A stretch of DNA of 64,000 nt, taken from NCBI GenBank assembly GCA_047973225.1, contig JBKEBQ010000053.1, forward strand, positions 37,503-101,502, read 5' to 3'. This document shows positions 17,689 through 27,028 of this stretch, one piece after another. How positions within the stretch are numbered: position 1 is the stretch's first letter; each line of letters opens with the position of its first letter. The position numbers were made by a program, and so were the translations under genes. This stretch comes from JBKEBQ01 sp047973225 (lineage in GTDB: Bacteria; Bacillota_I; Bacilli_A; Erysipelotrichales; Erysipelotrichaceae). The notes beneath the pieces were generated by a model. That model did not search any database. It saw nothing but the letters and a program-made list of their open reading frames with translations, and was not told where the DNA came from.

Positions 17689-17831
17689 ATAACCCCCCTA
17701 TTGTGTTTTATAAACGTTAGTTTAATTCTATAGTAATTCAATGTTCCTTGCAATACCTCTGCTTCGGCATCTTGTTTCCTTTTAGAAGATTGTTTGGTTT
17801 ATGCAGAAATATTAAAATGATCCTTTGATAA

Positions 17832-17869
17832 AGCAAAACGTGTTGCCAAGTTTTCTTGTCAACACGTTT
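17832..17869 (-). terminator. terminator after secDF
   Basis: A perfect 10-bp stem AAACGTGTTG/CAACACGTTT with a 14-base loop. On the minus strand it runs into TTTTGCTTTAT, a moderate T-tract. It lies between secDF and recJ. Confidence 0.65.
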
Positions 17870-17894
17870 CTTTTAAAATACTATCTCTTCCGTT

Positions 17895-20183
17895 TTAATC
17901 ATTAATTCCTGGAATAATATGCTCTTGTACTTTTTCTTTTTTCACCTTTTTCTTCTTTGATTTATGATGAATATGGAAACGACTACGAAGGACATACCAA
18001 AGTTGAGCAGCTATAAAGATGGAAGAAACACATCCAGAAATAAGTCCTATTAATAAAGTAATATTAAATGAGAAAATAGCACCACTTCCAAAAATCAATA
18101 AACAACTTACCGGAATAATGGTTGTCAATGCTGTAACAATTGAACGATCAATCGTTTCACTTAAAGAATCATTCACAATTTTATAATAGTCTTTCTTTTC
18201 AATCTTGCGATGTGCAAACACATCAACATTTTCACGTATTCTATCAAAGATAACGATGGTATCATTCATCGAATATCCGATGATTGTCAACAGTACAGCG
18301 ATGGTATTGATTGATACTTCTAGTCTAAAAATTGCAACAAAGGCTAACATAATCACAACATCGTGAATGAGCGCCGCAATTCCACTAATGGCATAATCCC
18401 ATTTAAAACGGATACTTACATAAAGCAAAATAAAGGCCCATGATAATAACGACATGATAAATGCATTTTTCACCAATTCTTGACCAACGATTGGTGAAAC
18501 GGTAGAGTCATCTGCTTCTGTATTGTATGTTTGTTTTGCATAAGCACGAACGCTACTCGCTTGTTCTTCCGAAATTGCATCTTTAATTGAAATCGTTGCA
18601 ACGCTATGATCATCACCCGACAAATTCACATCACTTACGCTAATGCCCATATCTTTAAACTCTTGTATGAGTTTTTCTTTTTTAAAACCATCTTTACTTG
18701 TCATCGTAATATTGGTTCCACTAGAAAATTCAATACCCAAATTAAAGGGACCTTTGTTGTTGGATGTGTTAAAAATAGCAGAACCCACACCAAATACAAA
18801 TACCAATAATGAAATACTAATAAAATATTTTGCATTTTTAATGAAATCGATACGTCCTAGCATTGTTGGACGAGTACCTGTTTCCCCTTTTGCGACATTT
18901 GGAATTTTTTTCACATTCACCCCAAACCACGCTTTTTTATCGTCTAAGAAACCACTTTCGCAAATGGTACGCAACAAGAAGCGGACAACATTGACATTAA
19001 AGATAATCGTAACAAGCGTTGATACCATAAGCATTGTCGCAAAGCCTTTTACACTTCCAGTACCAAAAATATAAAGAACAGCTGCCGAAAGTAACGTAGT
19101 TGCTTGGGCATCAAATACTGTTGACGTTGACTTTTTAGCACCTTCTTTATAAGCAAGTTTCACGCTACGTCCCAGATATAAAGAATCTTTAATCCTCTCA
19201 AAGGTAATAACACTACTATCCACTGCCATCCCAATTCCCAGAACCAAACCAGCAATTCCACTTAGCGTAAAAACACCACCCATAGCTGTATAAATAAGTA
19301 AAACAGCAACCGTATTTGCGGCAATAGAAAGCGACGCAATAGCACCTTGGAATCGATAAATCGCAATTAAGAAAAGCATGATTGCCAAAATAGCAACACC
19401 ACCTGCCAAGATGGTTTTCTCAAAAGAACCTTCTCCTAAGTTTGCGCTAACAACATTGGAATAAATTTCACTCATCTTAAAGTTCAAAGATCCGGAGTTC
19501 AATAAATCCGCCAATTGTTGCGCTTCTTCTTGTGTAAAATTCCCACTAATGACAACCGTATCACCGCTTAAACCTGTGCTTACCGTTGCTGCTGAAATAT
19601 AGGCAGGTCCACCTTCTTCGCTGGTCTTTCGCGATTCTTCTGAATAGGTTTGTCCTTGTGCATAATCCAACCACGAAACCATTGTTTTATCTGTTGAAGC
19701 AGCAATTTGTGTAGTTACTTCATAAAATTTTTCAGTATTTGCGATTTTTAATTGTACCGCAGGCGAACCATTTTCCATGATCAAAGAAGCTCCGCCATCC
19801 TGTAATACCGTTGCATCCATCAATAAATTATCACTGGTATCGCGGAATGTTAAAACCGCAGAGCTAGAGATAATATTACGTGCTTCTTCACTGTTTGAAA
19901 CACCCGCTAATTGGACCCGCACGCGATCACCTTCAATTGTAATTTCGGGCTCTGATACTCCCAAGACATCAACACGTTTTGAGACTGCACTTGCTACAGC
20001 TGCCATGTCAATTTCTACAGCTTCACTACCTTCCAATGGTGTGATCTCATACAAAACTTCAAATCCACCCTTCAAATCCAAACCTAAATTCATGTTGTTG
20101 ATTGCATTTGCTCCAAAACCAATAATGGAAGTAAGCAAAATAACAACGCTTGCACCAAACACTACAAGTTTTTTCTTATTCAT
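17895..20183 (-). CDS. secDF: SecDF fused protein translocase subunit
   Basis: A 762-residue fusion of SecD and SecF, the proton-driven accessory component of Sec export. An N-terminal membrane helix leads into the P1 domain with the SecD signature GLDLKGGFEVLYE near residue 35. Six-helix SecD and SecF membrane bundles follow, including AGLVLGIGMAVDSSVITFERIKD and GYSMNDTIVIFDRIRENV. The C-terminus is rich in Lys and cytoplasmic. The start codon overlaps the end of the comN-like gene. Fusion is the usual form in Bacillus and relatives. Confidence 0.97.
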   Translation of the reverse strand: MNKKKLVVFGASVVILLTSIIGFGANAINNMNLGLDLKGGFEVLYEITPLEGSEAVEIDMAAVASAVSKRVDVLGVSEPEITIEGDRVRVQLAGVSNSEEARNIISSSAVLTFRDTSDNLLMDATVLQDGGASLIMENGSPAVQLKIANTEKFYEVTTQIAASTDKTMVSWLDYAQGQTYSEESRKTSEEGGPAYISAATVSTGLSGDTVVISGNFTQEEAQQLADLLNSGSLNFKMSEIYSNVVSANLGEGSFEKTILAGGVAILAIMLFLIAIYRFQGAIASLSIAANTVAVLLIYTAMGGVFTLSGIAGLVLGIGMAVDSSVITFERIKDSLYLGRSVKLAYKEGAKKSTSTVFDAQATTLLSAAVLYIFGTGSVKGFATMLMVSTLVTIIFNVNVVRFLLRTICESGFLDDKKAWFGVNVKKIPNVAKGETGTRPTMLGRIDFIKNAKYFISISLLVFVFGVGSAIFNTSNNKGPFNLGIEFSSGTNITMTSKDGFKKEKLIQEFKDMGISVSDVNLSGDDHSVATISIKDAISEEQASSVRAYAKQTYNTEADDSTVSPIVGQELVKNAFIMSLLSWAFILLYVSIRFKWDYAISGIAALIHDVVIMLAFVAIFRLEVSINTIAVLLTIIGYSMNDTIVIFDRIRENVDVFAHRKIEKKDYYKIVNDSLSETIDRSIVTALTTIIPVSCLLIFGSGAIFSFNITLLIGLISGCVSSIFIAAQLWYVLRSRFHIHHKSKKKKVKKEKVQEHIIPGIND

Positions 20184-20472
20184 ATAAATCCCCTTTCAAT
20201 ATGTTTTCAACATTATCAAATTTCATTCGCGCCCCTTGTATAATAGCTTCGTTTGCCAAATAAGAAACAACATCCTGAATTTTTAAATGAACAATATCGT
20301 TGATTGCGCGATTCATGGAAATAAAAGTTTTACCACACCAAATAAAATTAATCATAGTATTGCTCACTTGTTGATAATGAATAGACTGTAAATGTTCTCT
20401 TTGCAATTGATTGGTTTTCAAATGCAGTGCCAAAACAATATATCGATTATCCGTGATTTCTTTTATCTTCAT
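20176..20472 (-). CDS. small protein, possible ComN-type post-transcriptional regulator
   Basis: 98 residues, soluble. The C-terminal half (INDIVHLKIQDVVSYLANEA) resembles the end of the ComN/YrzD post-transcriptional regulator family, which typically reads like ndIlslkvnDYmnY..vEA. In B. subtilis yrzD (comN) lies next to secDF, as this gene does; here its stop overlaps the secDF start. The N-terminal half, with YIVLALHLKTNQLQREHL, does not clearly match the family. Identification is by weak pattern plus synteny. In B. subtilis ComN influences comE mRNA localisation; the role here is unknown. Confidence 0.5.
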   Translation of the reverse strand: MKIKEITDNRYIVLALHLKTNQLQREHLQSIHYQQVSNTMINFIWCGKTFISMNRAINDIVHLKIQDVVSYLANEAIIQGARMKFDNVENILKGDLYE

Positions 20473-20544
20473 AAATCTCCTTTCAACAAAATGCTATATT
20501 ATTATACCTAGTAAATACCAAAAACGAAAGCCTTTTTATTAAAA

Positions 20545-22413
20545 CTACGCCATTTTTAAAATTTTCTTGCGTAAAGTTTGATAAACATCACTCTTTGTAA
20601 ACGCTATTTGCGACTCCCGATAATCATTACCAAATGCTCCGCGACTCAAAACGACAATGGGTGGCATTTGTATTCTTTTGAAGATTGCGGTATGCATTGT
20701 ATGAATTACCCATTCTAAATCTTCGATAAATAATTTGGGATTATCCAACCCATAATAGCAAATCCATTGCATCGTTGTTTCATTTAAGTGACGATGCAAA
20801 TATGCTTCCATAAATGATTGTATCCCTCCACTTGGATATTCAACTAAGCGTTGAATCAATTCATCATGATAATACCACTTCATTGGATCCACTTGTTGTA
20901 CACGTAATTCTGCACTGGGTGGTGTTTGCCAAATAATACGACCATTTTCAATGTTTGGTAATAATGTCTTAGGTATTACAGCGTCTTTGAACACTTCATT
21001 GATTTGCTTTGCTAGAGCAAATAAGTCAACCTTGCTAAGATCGCCCAATGGAGCAATGGCCCCAATGGTATCACCATATAACGTGCAATATCCCAGTGCA
21101 ACTTCAATTTTATTACCATTGTTTACAATAATACCATTTTCAATTGAAGCAAAGCTAGATAACAGATGCCCCCGCAAACGCGCTTGGATATTTTCGTAAA
21201 CAAGAGAAGAATATTCTTCTGTGTACCCAAAATTTTGTAAAGTTTTAATTGTTGCTGTATTTACAGCTTCAATACTTCCGCTATGCAAGTGAATATCCAG
21301 TATCTTTGCGATGTTATTTGCATTTTGGATCGTTTCACTGGAATTATACGCACTTGCCATATTATAGCCAATAACACGATGTTTACCCAAGGCCCTTACC
21401 AGTAAAGCAGCATTAATACTACTATCCAAGCCACCACTCAAACCAATGATCCATTTTGGACGAAAAGAAAACATTTGTCGATCAAATTCCTCAATGGCGA
21501 TACAAAGTGCTTCTAATAGTTTGTAGGGGGGTTTCGGTGCATGAAATGCCCTATCTTTTGAAACATCAAAACACACGTAATCACTTCTGAAATCGTCACG
21601 AAGGCGACAAATAGGAAGCGCATTTTTCCCATAAATGCAACTGCCACCATCAAATAAGATCACATTTTTACCGTTATTTTGAACGCCAACTGCATTACAA
21701 TATATAAGTGGTGGAAAGGATGCTTGTTTGTCCATGTGACGTTTTATCGCTTTGCTTCTCGCATCTTCTTTATGCAATGTGTAAGGGCTACTTGAACAGT
21801 TTATAATCATATCGACTTGTTGTTGACAATATATATCACTTACATCTATGCGATAATCAAAACTCCATAAATCTTCGCAAACCTGTAAACCAATACGGTA
21901 CAAACGATTGTTGCGTTTAAAAAGAAAAGGAGAAATGAAATCGCTACTCTTCATACACTTGTACTCACAGACTTCTAAACCGCTTAGAAAATATCTTGAA
22001 TCATCAAACATGCGATAATCTGGGTTTAGATGTTTGATATGCATACCATTCAATATTTTATTTTCTTTTTCTACCCATTGTTTTTGATACGCAAAAAAGC
22101 TCGCATTATAGCGAGGTTTTCGTCCATCTCGACCATGTTCTATTGGCGTAATTTCGCCAAAAAAAAGATTCCCATAAATAATCCCAATCTCCCCACTTAA
22201 ATTTTTTATTTTTTCATTAAAAGAGTGTGCGTATTGTGCAAAATCATCATCTAAAAATCGATCTTGCAAAACGTAACCACTAATACACATTTCAGGAAAA
22301 ACAATAATATCTGCCTTATCATCAACCGCTTTTTTTACCATGCGTTTTAATTGTTGAAAATTTTTCTCGCATTGAGCTGGAATAATATTCGTTTGAGCAA
22401 TTGCTATTTTCAT
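20545..22413 (-). CDS. nadE: glutamine-dependent NAD+ synthetase
   Basis: A 622-residue two-domain enzyme converting nicotinate adenine dinucleotide to NAD+ with ammonia from glutamine. The N-terminal carbon-nitrogen hydrolase (residues 1 to about 290) has the catalytic Glu in VFPEMCISGY and the catalytic Cys in LQVCEDLW. The C-terminal ATP pyrophosphatase has the P-loop GLSGGLDSSINAALL and the downstream segment NNGNKIEVALGYCTLYGD. Length matches long NadE proteins. Monocistronic, with its own GAGG ribosome binding site. An NAD supply role fits the NADH oxidase encoded nearby. Confidence 0.95.
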   Translation of the reverse strand: MKIAIAQTNIIPAQCEKNFQQLKRMVKKAVDDKADIIVFPEMCISGYVLQDRFLDDDFAQYAHSFNEKIKNLSGEIGIIYGNLFFGEITPIEHGRDGRKPRYNASFFAYQKQWVEKENKILNGMHIKHLNPDYRMFDDSRYFLSGLEVCEYKCMKSSDFISPFLFKRNNRLYRIGLQVCEDLWSFDYRIDVSDIYCQQQVDMIINCSSSPYTLHKEDARSKAIKRHMDKQASFPPLIYCNAVGVQNNGKNVILFDGGSCIYGKNALPICRLRDDFRSDYVCFDVSKDRAFHAPKPPYKLLEALCIAIEEFDRQMFSFRPKWIIGLSGGLDSSINAALLVRALGKHRVIGYNMASAYNSSETIQNANNIAKILDIHLHSGSIEAVNTATIKTLQNFGYTEEYSSLVYENIQARLRGHLLSSFASIENGIIVNNGNKIEVALGYCTLYGDTIGAIAPLGDLSKVDLFALAKQINEVFKDAVIPKTLLPNIENGRIIWQTPPSAELRVQQVDPMKWYYHDELIQRLVEYPSGGIQSFMEAYLHRHLNETTMQWICYYGLDNPKLFIEDLEWVIHTMHTAIFKRIQMPPIVVLSRGAFGNDYRESQIAFTKSDVYQTLRKKILKMA

Positions 22414-22444
22414 ATGTTACCTCACAAACTATTCTTATTATATA

Positions 22445-22475
22445 ACAAAAAAGATGAAATGTTTATTCATCTTTT
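22445..22475 (-). terminator. terminator after folA
   Basis: Minus-strand stem AAGATGAA/TTCATCTT with a 6- to 7-base loop and a T-run. It overlaps the last codons of folA, which closes the lipoprotein-murJ-rsuA-thyA-folA run. Confidence 0.7.
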
Positions 22476-22942
22476 TTTCTTTGATAATGAAGCAGACGAA
22501 ATCCTTTTTTTTGTTCATCGCTTACGCTAGTAAAATTTGCTTTGTTAAACCGCGGGAAAAAGGTATCTCCCTCATAGTGTTCATCCACCAATGATATCCA
22601 CATCTCATCAGCATAAGGAAGTGCATATTCATAAATTTTAGCGCCACCACATATATATAAATCCTTACCTTTCGTTTTGTATGATTGTAATAACACATCA
22701 AAATCATGAATAACTTTCACATTTGCATAATCAGTGAGATATTCCCTGTTATTTGTAATCACGTAAGTAAAGCGCTGTGGTAATGGTTGTGGCATTGCTT
22801 CAAAGGTGGTTCTCCCCATAACAATATCTTGATGCAATGTAATCTTCTTAAACGTTTTTAAGTCTTCAGGCAATTTCCAAGGCATCCAGCCGTTCTTACC
22901 AATAACAAAATTATCGCCAATTGCCGCCACTAAAATAATCAT
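22463..22942 (-). CDS. folA: dihydrofolate reductase
   Basis: A 159-residue NADPH-dependent enzyme that regenerates tetrahydrofolate. Visible motifs are VIGKNGWMPWKLPEDLKTF (the active-site Asp lies in LPEDL), MGRTTFEAMP and the C-terminal ICGGAKIYEYALPY. The ATG shares one base with the thyA stop (TAATG), so translation is coupled. This pairs the dihydrofolate producer (ThyA) with its recycler. A terminator overlaps the end of the gene. Confidence 0.97.
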   Translation of the reverse strand: MIILVAAIGDNFVIGKNGWMPWKLPEDLKTFKKITLHQDIVMGRTTFEAMPQPLPQRFTYVITNNREYLTDYANVKVIHDFDVLLQSYKTKGKDLYICGGAKIYEYALPYADEMWISLVDEHYEGDTFFPRFNKANFTSVSDEQKKGFRLLHYQRKKDE

Positions 22943-23820
22943 TAAACACTGACCTTTCCAACCAATTTTCCATAAGATTCATAGTTTTCAATCGTAATAT
23001 CATCAATTGTAAAATCAAAAATAGAAGAAACACTTGGATTTAGTACCAATTTGCATTTTTTAAGTGGTGCTCTTGTTAGCTGTTCTTTCACAACTTCAAA
23101 GTGATCTTTATAAATATGCGCATCCCCTATTGTATGTACAAATTCTTTTGCTTCATACCCACAAACTTGAGCTAGCATTGCCGTCAACAACGCGTAAGAT
23201 GCAATATTAAACGGAACACCTAAAAAGACATCGGCGCTACGTTGATAAAGTTGACATGACAAATACTTTTCATCCGCACTGACATAAAATTGTAAAAAAG
23301 CATGACATGGCGGAAGTGCCATAGCATCTACCTGAACAGGATTCCACGCACTAATGATATGACGTCTAGAAAACGGATTACTTTTTAAAGAAACGATAAG
23401 CTTTTCAATTTGATCAACACCTTCATTATTAAAATCCCGCCATTGTTTTCCATAAACTGGACCCAATTCTCCGTGAAGCTTCGCAAATTCATCGTCTGCT
23501 TTGATTCTTTCGACAAACTCATCTAGGCTTTCTCCTTGATATGTTGCACTATTTTTATATGCTTCATAAGGCCATTCATTCCAAATACGAACATTCCGAT
23601 CCACTAAATATTTAATGTTGGTATCTCCCTTTAAAAACCACAATAATTCTTCAGCGACTGGTCTTAAAAACATCTTTTTTGTTGTCATAAGTGGAAACCC
23701 ATCACGTAAATCATATCGCGTTTGATAACCAAAAACACTTCGTGTTCCCGTCCCTGTTCGGTCCTTGCGATCTTCGCCATTTTTTAAAATGAATTTGCAT
23801 AAATCTAAGTATTGTTGCAT
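22942..23820 (-). CDS. thyA: thymidylate synthase
   Basis: A 292-residue ThyA that methylates dUMP to dTMP with methylenetetrahydrofolate. The catalytic cysteine is in LPPCHAFLQFY; RRHIISAWNP, PFNIASYALLT and the N-terminal DRTGTGTRSVFG are all present. It overlaps rsuA by 16 bp and folA by 1 bp. AAGGAGGGGC precedes the ATG. Length is between the short (264) and long (316) ThyA classes. Confidence 0.98.
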   Translation of the reverse strand: MQQYLDLCKFILKNGEDRKDRTGTGTRSVFGYQTRYDLRDGFPLMTTKKMFLRPVAEELLWFLKGDTNIKYLVDRNVRIWNEWPYEAYKNSATYQGESLDEFVERIKADDEFAKLHGELGPVYGKQWRDFNNEGVDQIEKLIVSLKSNPFSRRHIISAWNPVQVDAMALPPCHAFLQFYVSADEKYLSCQLYQRSADVFLGVPFNIASYALLTAMLAQVCGYEAKEFVHTIGDAHIYKDHFEVVKEQLTRAPLKKCKLVLNPSVSSIFDFTIDDITIENYESYGKLVGKVSV

Positions 23821-24521
23821 AATGCCCCTCCTTTGAGTTGTAAAACTTCTTGCTCATTCAATGCTCTATAGTCCCCTAATTTTAACGTATCATCCAATAA
23901 GACACTACCAATTTGCACTCGTTTTAAATACGTAACTTCATTGTTCACACTGTGGAACATCCGCTTCACTTGATGATATTTTCCCTCGAAAATATGTAAA
24001 AACACATGATTTTTTGTTATTTTTTTAAGTTTTGCGGGTTGTGTTACTTCATCATCCAGTACAACTCCTTGCTCTAATCTTTTTATTGCTTTATCGCATA
24101 ATGGTTTTGCTAATTTTACTTCATATACTTTTTTAACTTTATGTTTAGGCGATGTAATTCGATGGGCAAATTTTCCATCGTTTGTTAGTAACACAAATCC
24201 CACTGTATCTACATCTAAGCGGCCAACACTGAATAAATCAAGTACATATGTCTCATTAATTAAGTGTAAGATGCTAGGGTACATTTCATCCAAATTACTG
24301 CAGATATAGCCTTGCGGTTTATGTAGCATAATATAATAAAACATTTGATATATAACTCTCTCATCACCCCAAAAAACAACATCCGTCACTTCGTTTATTT
24401 TTAGATTATCATTTTTTACAAGCGTATGATTCACGCTCACCAAGCCACTACGAATTGCCAATTTCACTTCCTTTCGACTGCCTTTTTTTGCATGGGCAAG
24501 GTATTTATCCAAGCGCATCAT
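23805..24521 (-). CDS. rsuA: 16S rRNA pseudouridine synthase RsuA family
   Basis: A 238-residue protein from the ATG at 24521; a second ATG follows at 24518, and GAGG lies 9 bp upstream of the first. It has an N-terminal S4 domain (MRLDKYLAHAKKGSRKEVKLAIRSG) and catalytic motif SVGRLDVDTVGFVLLTNDG. The C-terminal region ends in IFEGKYHQVKRMFHSV. The family isomerises U516 of 16S rRNA. It overlaps the flippase gene upstream and thyA downstream, so all are co-transcribed. Confidence 0.9.
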   Translation of the reverse strand: MMRLDKYLAHAKKGSRKEVKLAIRSGLVSVNHTLVKNDNLKINEVTDVVFWGDERVIYQMFYYIMLHKPQGYICSNLDEMYPSILHLINETYVLDLFSVGRLDVDTVGFVLLTNDGKFAHRITSPKHKVKKVYEVKLAKPLCDKAIKRLEQGVVLDDEVTQPAKLKKITKNHVFLHIFEGKYHQVKRMFHSVNNEVTYLKRVQIGSVLLDDTLKLGDYRALNEQEVLQLKGGALCNNT

Positions 24522-26152
24522 GAGCGTCTGCCTCGCCAACGCTTAAGAAATTTAGAAATATCCAAGTGGAAGATAACTTGCGGAATTTGAAAATATGCAG
24601 TAACCCCCAGATAAGCAAGCAAGGCGCATGTGCCAACAAGTCCCAAACGTAAAAGGGCAAGCATATTAGATCCACCATAGTCACTAAAACCTATAAGTGC
24701 AAAGATTTTTGCTACAAATGCAAATCCCAAAAGACCAATCCCGACAAAAACTAACTTTCGTAAACTATACAGCCAATTGATACTATATTTGCGTTGGATT
24801 AAACGAAGATTTAAAACCAATAATACACTATATGCAATCGCACTGGATAAAACGAATCCAGCAACGCCAAAAAGATGAACAAAACTAAAATTGATGCTTA
24901 ACTTTATCAACGCAAAAATAATCGTATAGATGGTAATACGTCTACGTTCCCCAATTGCCATAACAAGAGTTGTTGTGACTGGTAAAAAGGTTGCAAAAAG
25001 CGCTTCTAATGCGTACCAGCGAAGTACATAGGCATTCACTTCCATATGTGTGGCGGATGCAGGAAACAGTACATACAACAGAAGTTCTGGAAACATTAAA
25101 AAAGCAGCAATAATCGGCAGTGTGATGTACAGCACTGTATCCACACAATCCACGATATGTTTTTTTACTTCTTTAATATTTCCTTTTTCCAAAGAAGCCG
25201 TAATATAGGGAATAATTGCCGAACTAAAGCCAGGTGCCAATACCATAGGAATCGCAATGATCTTTGTCGCATATGCATTCATCGCATTTTTCAAAATTTG
25301 TATTTCAGATAAACTTACCCCGTATGCACCCAATGCGCTTGTAGATTGCATCAAATTAATAATCGAATCACTATAGCCAAAAATAGCGTTGATAAAAAAA
25401 GGTATCGCCAACAAAATCAACTCTTTTAATAGTTGAGGAATCGATGTATGCGATTTTATTGTTTGATTTTTTGCCATTTGTTTTATTGCATATAACTTTT
25501 TTTTACCCCTGTTTTGAATATAGAAAATTGTAACCAGTGCAGACAAAGAAGCCGCGAATACGCCGAAATAAACACCCCATATGCGATCCATACGAAATAC
25601 AAAAACAGCGATGGCACTGGCGAGTAATAAGAATATAATGCGCACAAACTGTTCAATCACCTGCGAAGTTGAATAGATTTCAAGCTCTTTTAATCCTTGA
25701 TAAAATCCCCGCACTGCACTTAATATAGGTACAATAAAAACAGCGAGTGCCAAAATAACCAGAATCCGACTAAAAGTTTCGATATTCCCCACCTCTAGAA
25801 TTTGTTTGGCAATCATAGGACTCAATAAACCCATCAACAGTGCGCACACCAAACCAAATCCAGCCATCACAATCGTTGATAATTTTCGTACCAAAAGGCA
25901 TGTTCGATAATCGTTTCGACTCATGTATCGTGCAATCATTGTGGCAATCGCAAATGGTAATCCTGCAGTTGCAATATTTAAAATATACGAATAAATTAAA
26001 TATGATTGTGAATAATAAGAAAGATTTGTGCTGCTTTCAATAATAGGATAATAAGGAACAACATAAAGCAGTCCTAAAATTTTAGAAATAAAAACCCCCA
26101 GCGAAGAGATTAAACCACCAACTAAAATGGATTGCCTACGATAGGTATTCAT
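24518..26152 (-). CDS. murJ: MurJ/SpoVB-type lipid flippase (MOP superfamily)
   Basis: A 544-residue integral membrane protein with about 14 hydrophobic segments, no signal peptide, and the MOP-family start RRQSILVGGLISSLGVFISKILGLLYVVPYYPII. B. subtilis relatives are YtgP (MurJ, the lipid II flippase) and SpoVB. The spread of charged residues and the length fit YtgP. In B. subtilis spoVB lies in the secDF-comN region, close to its position here. Its ATG shares one base with the stop of the lipoprotein gene. Transport of lipid II is inferred from family. Confidence 0.85.
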   Translation of the reverse strand: MNTYRRQSILVGGLISSLGVFISKILGLLYVVPYYPIIESSTNLSYYSQSYLIYSYILNIATAGLPFAIATMIARYMSRNDYRTCLLVRKLSTIVMAGFGLVCALLMGLLSPMIAKQILEVGNIETFSRILVILALAVFIVPILSAVRGFYQGLKELEIYSTSQVIEQFVRIIFLLLASAIAVFVFRMDRIWGVYFGVFAASLSALVTIFYIQNRGKKKLYAIKQMAKNQTIKSHTSIPQLLKELILLAIPFFINAIFGYSDSIINLMQSTSALGAYGVSLSEIQILKNAMNAYATKIIAIPMVLAPGFSSAIIPYITASLEKGNIKEVKKHIVDCVDTVLYITLPIIAAFLMFPELLLYVLFPASATHMEVNAYVLRWYALEALFATFLPVTTTLVMAIGERRRITIYTIIFALIKLSINFSFVHLFGVAGFVLSSAIAYSVLLVLNLRLIQRKYSINWLYSLRKLVFVGIGLLGFAFVAKIFALIGFSDYGGSNMLALLRLGLVGTCALLAYLGVTAYFQIPQVIFHLDISKFLKRWRGRRS

Positions 26153-26667
26153 TACTCATTCTCCACGACTTCTACGCCATCTTCAATGCGAAAAGTCACA
26201 AATGTATTTTGAAGCGTTGAATTGTCTTCTTTATACCAAGCAATTAGCGCATATACATCAAAGCTAGCTTCGTTACTTTTTCCACCTAAGCTAAATCCTG
26301 ATATATATCCATTTTCTTTGTCTTCCTGATTGGGCACAAAAGAATAGCTAAGTTCTTCAAAAACACCAATACACGGCTCTATATCTTCGGAATTGGTAGC
26401 TGTTGGTATTAATGACATCGCCTGAAATTTATTCATGATAACTTGCGCTTTGTCAATGGTGAGTGTATACACATAATGACCATCAACTTCCTCGACATTA
26501 ATGGCATAAGAAAAAGGAATGTTATATGATGGATTTCCTCCATTGTTCAACAACTTTTCTTTCATATTCAGATAACTTTGCATTTGTTCGTTTTCTTTTT
26601 GATCAGAACGATTACAACCAACCACCAAAAGACTGCTCAATGCCATCATCATAATGAGTTTCTTCAT
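26152..26667 (-). CDS. predicted lipoprotein linked to MurJ-type flippase
   Basis: A 171-residue protein with a lipoprotein signal: MKK, a hydrophobic stretch, then the lipobox LLVVGC with the acylated Cys at residue 18. The mature part is acidic and reads as a small beta-rich extracellular domain (YVYTLTIDKAQVIMNKFQAM; YALIAWYKEDNSTLQNTFVTFRIEDG). No family is recognised. The 1-bp overlap with the murJ-like gene suggests fixed stoichiometry or coupling, perhaps an envelope accessory to lipid II export. That link is inference. Confidence 0.75.
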   Translation of the reverse strand: MKKLIMMMALSSLLVVGCNRSDQKENEQMQSYLNMKEKLLNNGGNPSYNIPFSYAINVEEVDGHYVYTLTIDKAQVIMNKFQAMSLIPTATNSEDIEPCIGVFEELSYSFVPNQEDKENGYISGFSLGGKSNEASFDVYALIAWYKEDNSTLQNTFVTFRIEDGVEVVENE

Positions 26668-27028
26668 ATATTTACCTCGCTTTCGATTATATCATATTCA
26701 CAAGCAAATAATAAAAAAGTAACTACTGCCCCCTTGCGTGAATCCATCTTATAAAAATGAATACAAAAAAGTCCGATGTGGTATCTATAAGTAGACACCA
26801 CAATAACCAAAATCCAAACCTATATACCATAATAGATGTTTACTCACCTAATAAATAAACAAAATCACTGTCGCAAAACAATCATACTGCCTTTGCTTAT
26901 TTTGTGACAGTGATTTTTCATATACTTATGTACATGAAAAATCGCAGATCTTATTGTTTTCTTATATATTTGTTTTTGTAGTTTTTTATCTGTTTTATTG
27001 TTTTATAACTTGAGGTAGCCGTACTATT
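26668..27028. other. intergenic region, lipoprotein promoter to tyrS end
   Basis: 361 bp without a supported gene. It holds an extended -10 promoter for the lipoprotein operon (TGATATAAT on the minus strand, 26686-26694), a weak inverted repeat TGTGGT/ACCACA near 26776-26800, and a long bidirectional terminator-like hairpin at 26861-26917. Nothing else is apparent. Confidence 0.6.
26861..26917. terminator. long bidirectional terminator hairpin after tyrS
   Basis: An 18-bp inverted repeat (26861-26878 with 26900-26917, one mismatch) closes a 21-base loop. It is flanked by A- and T-rich tracts on both strands. On the minus strand it would end tyrS transcription about 110 bp past the stop. Confidence 0.65.
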
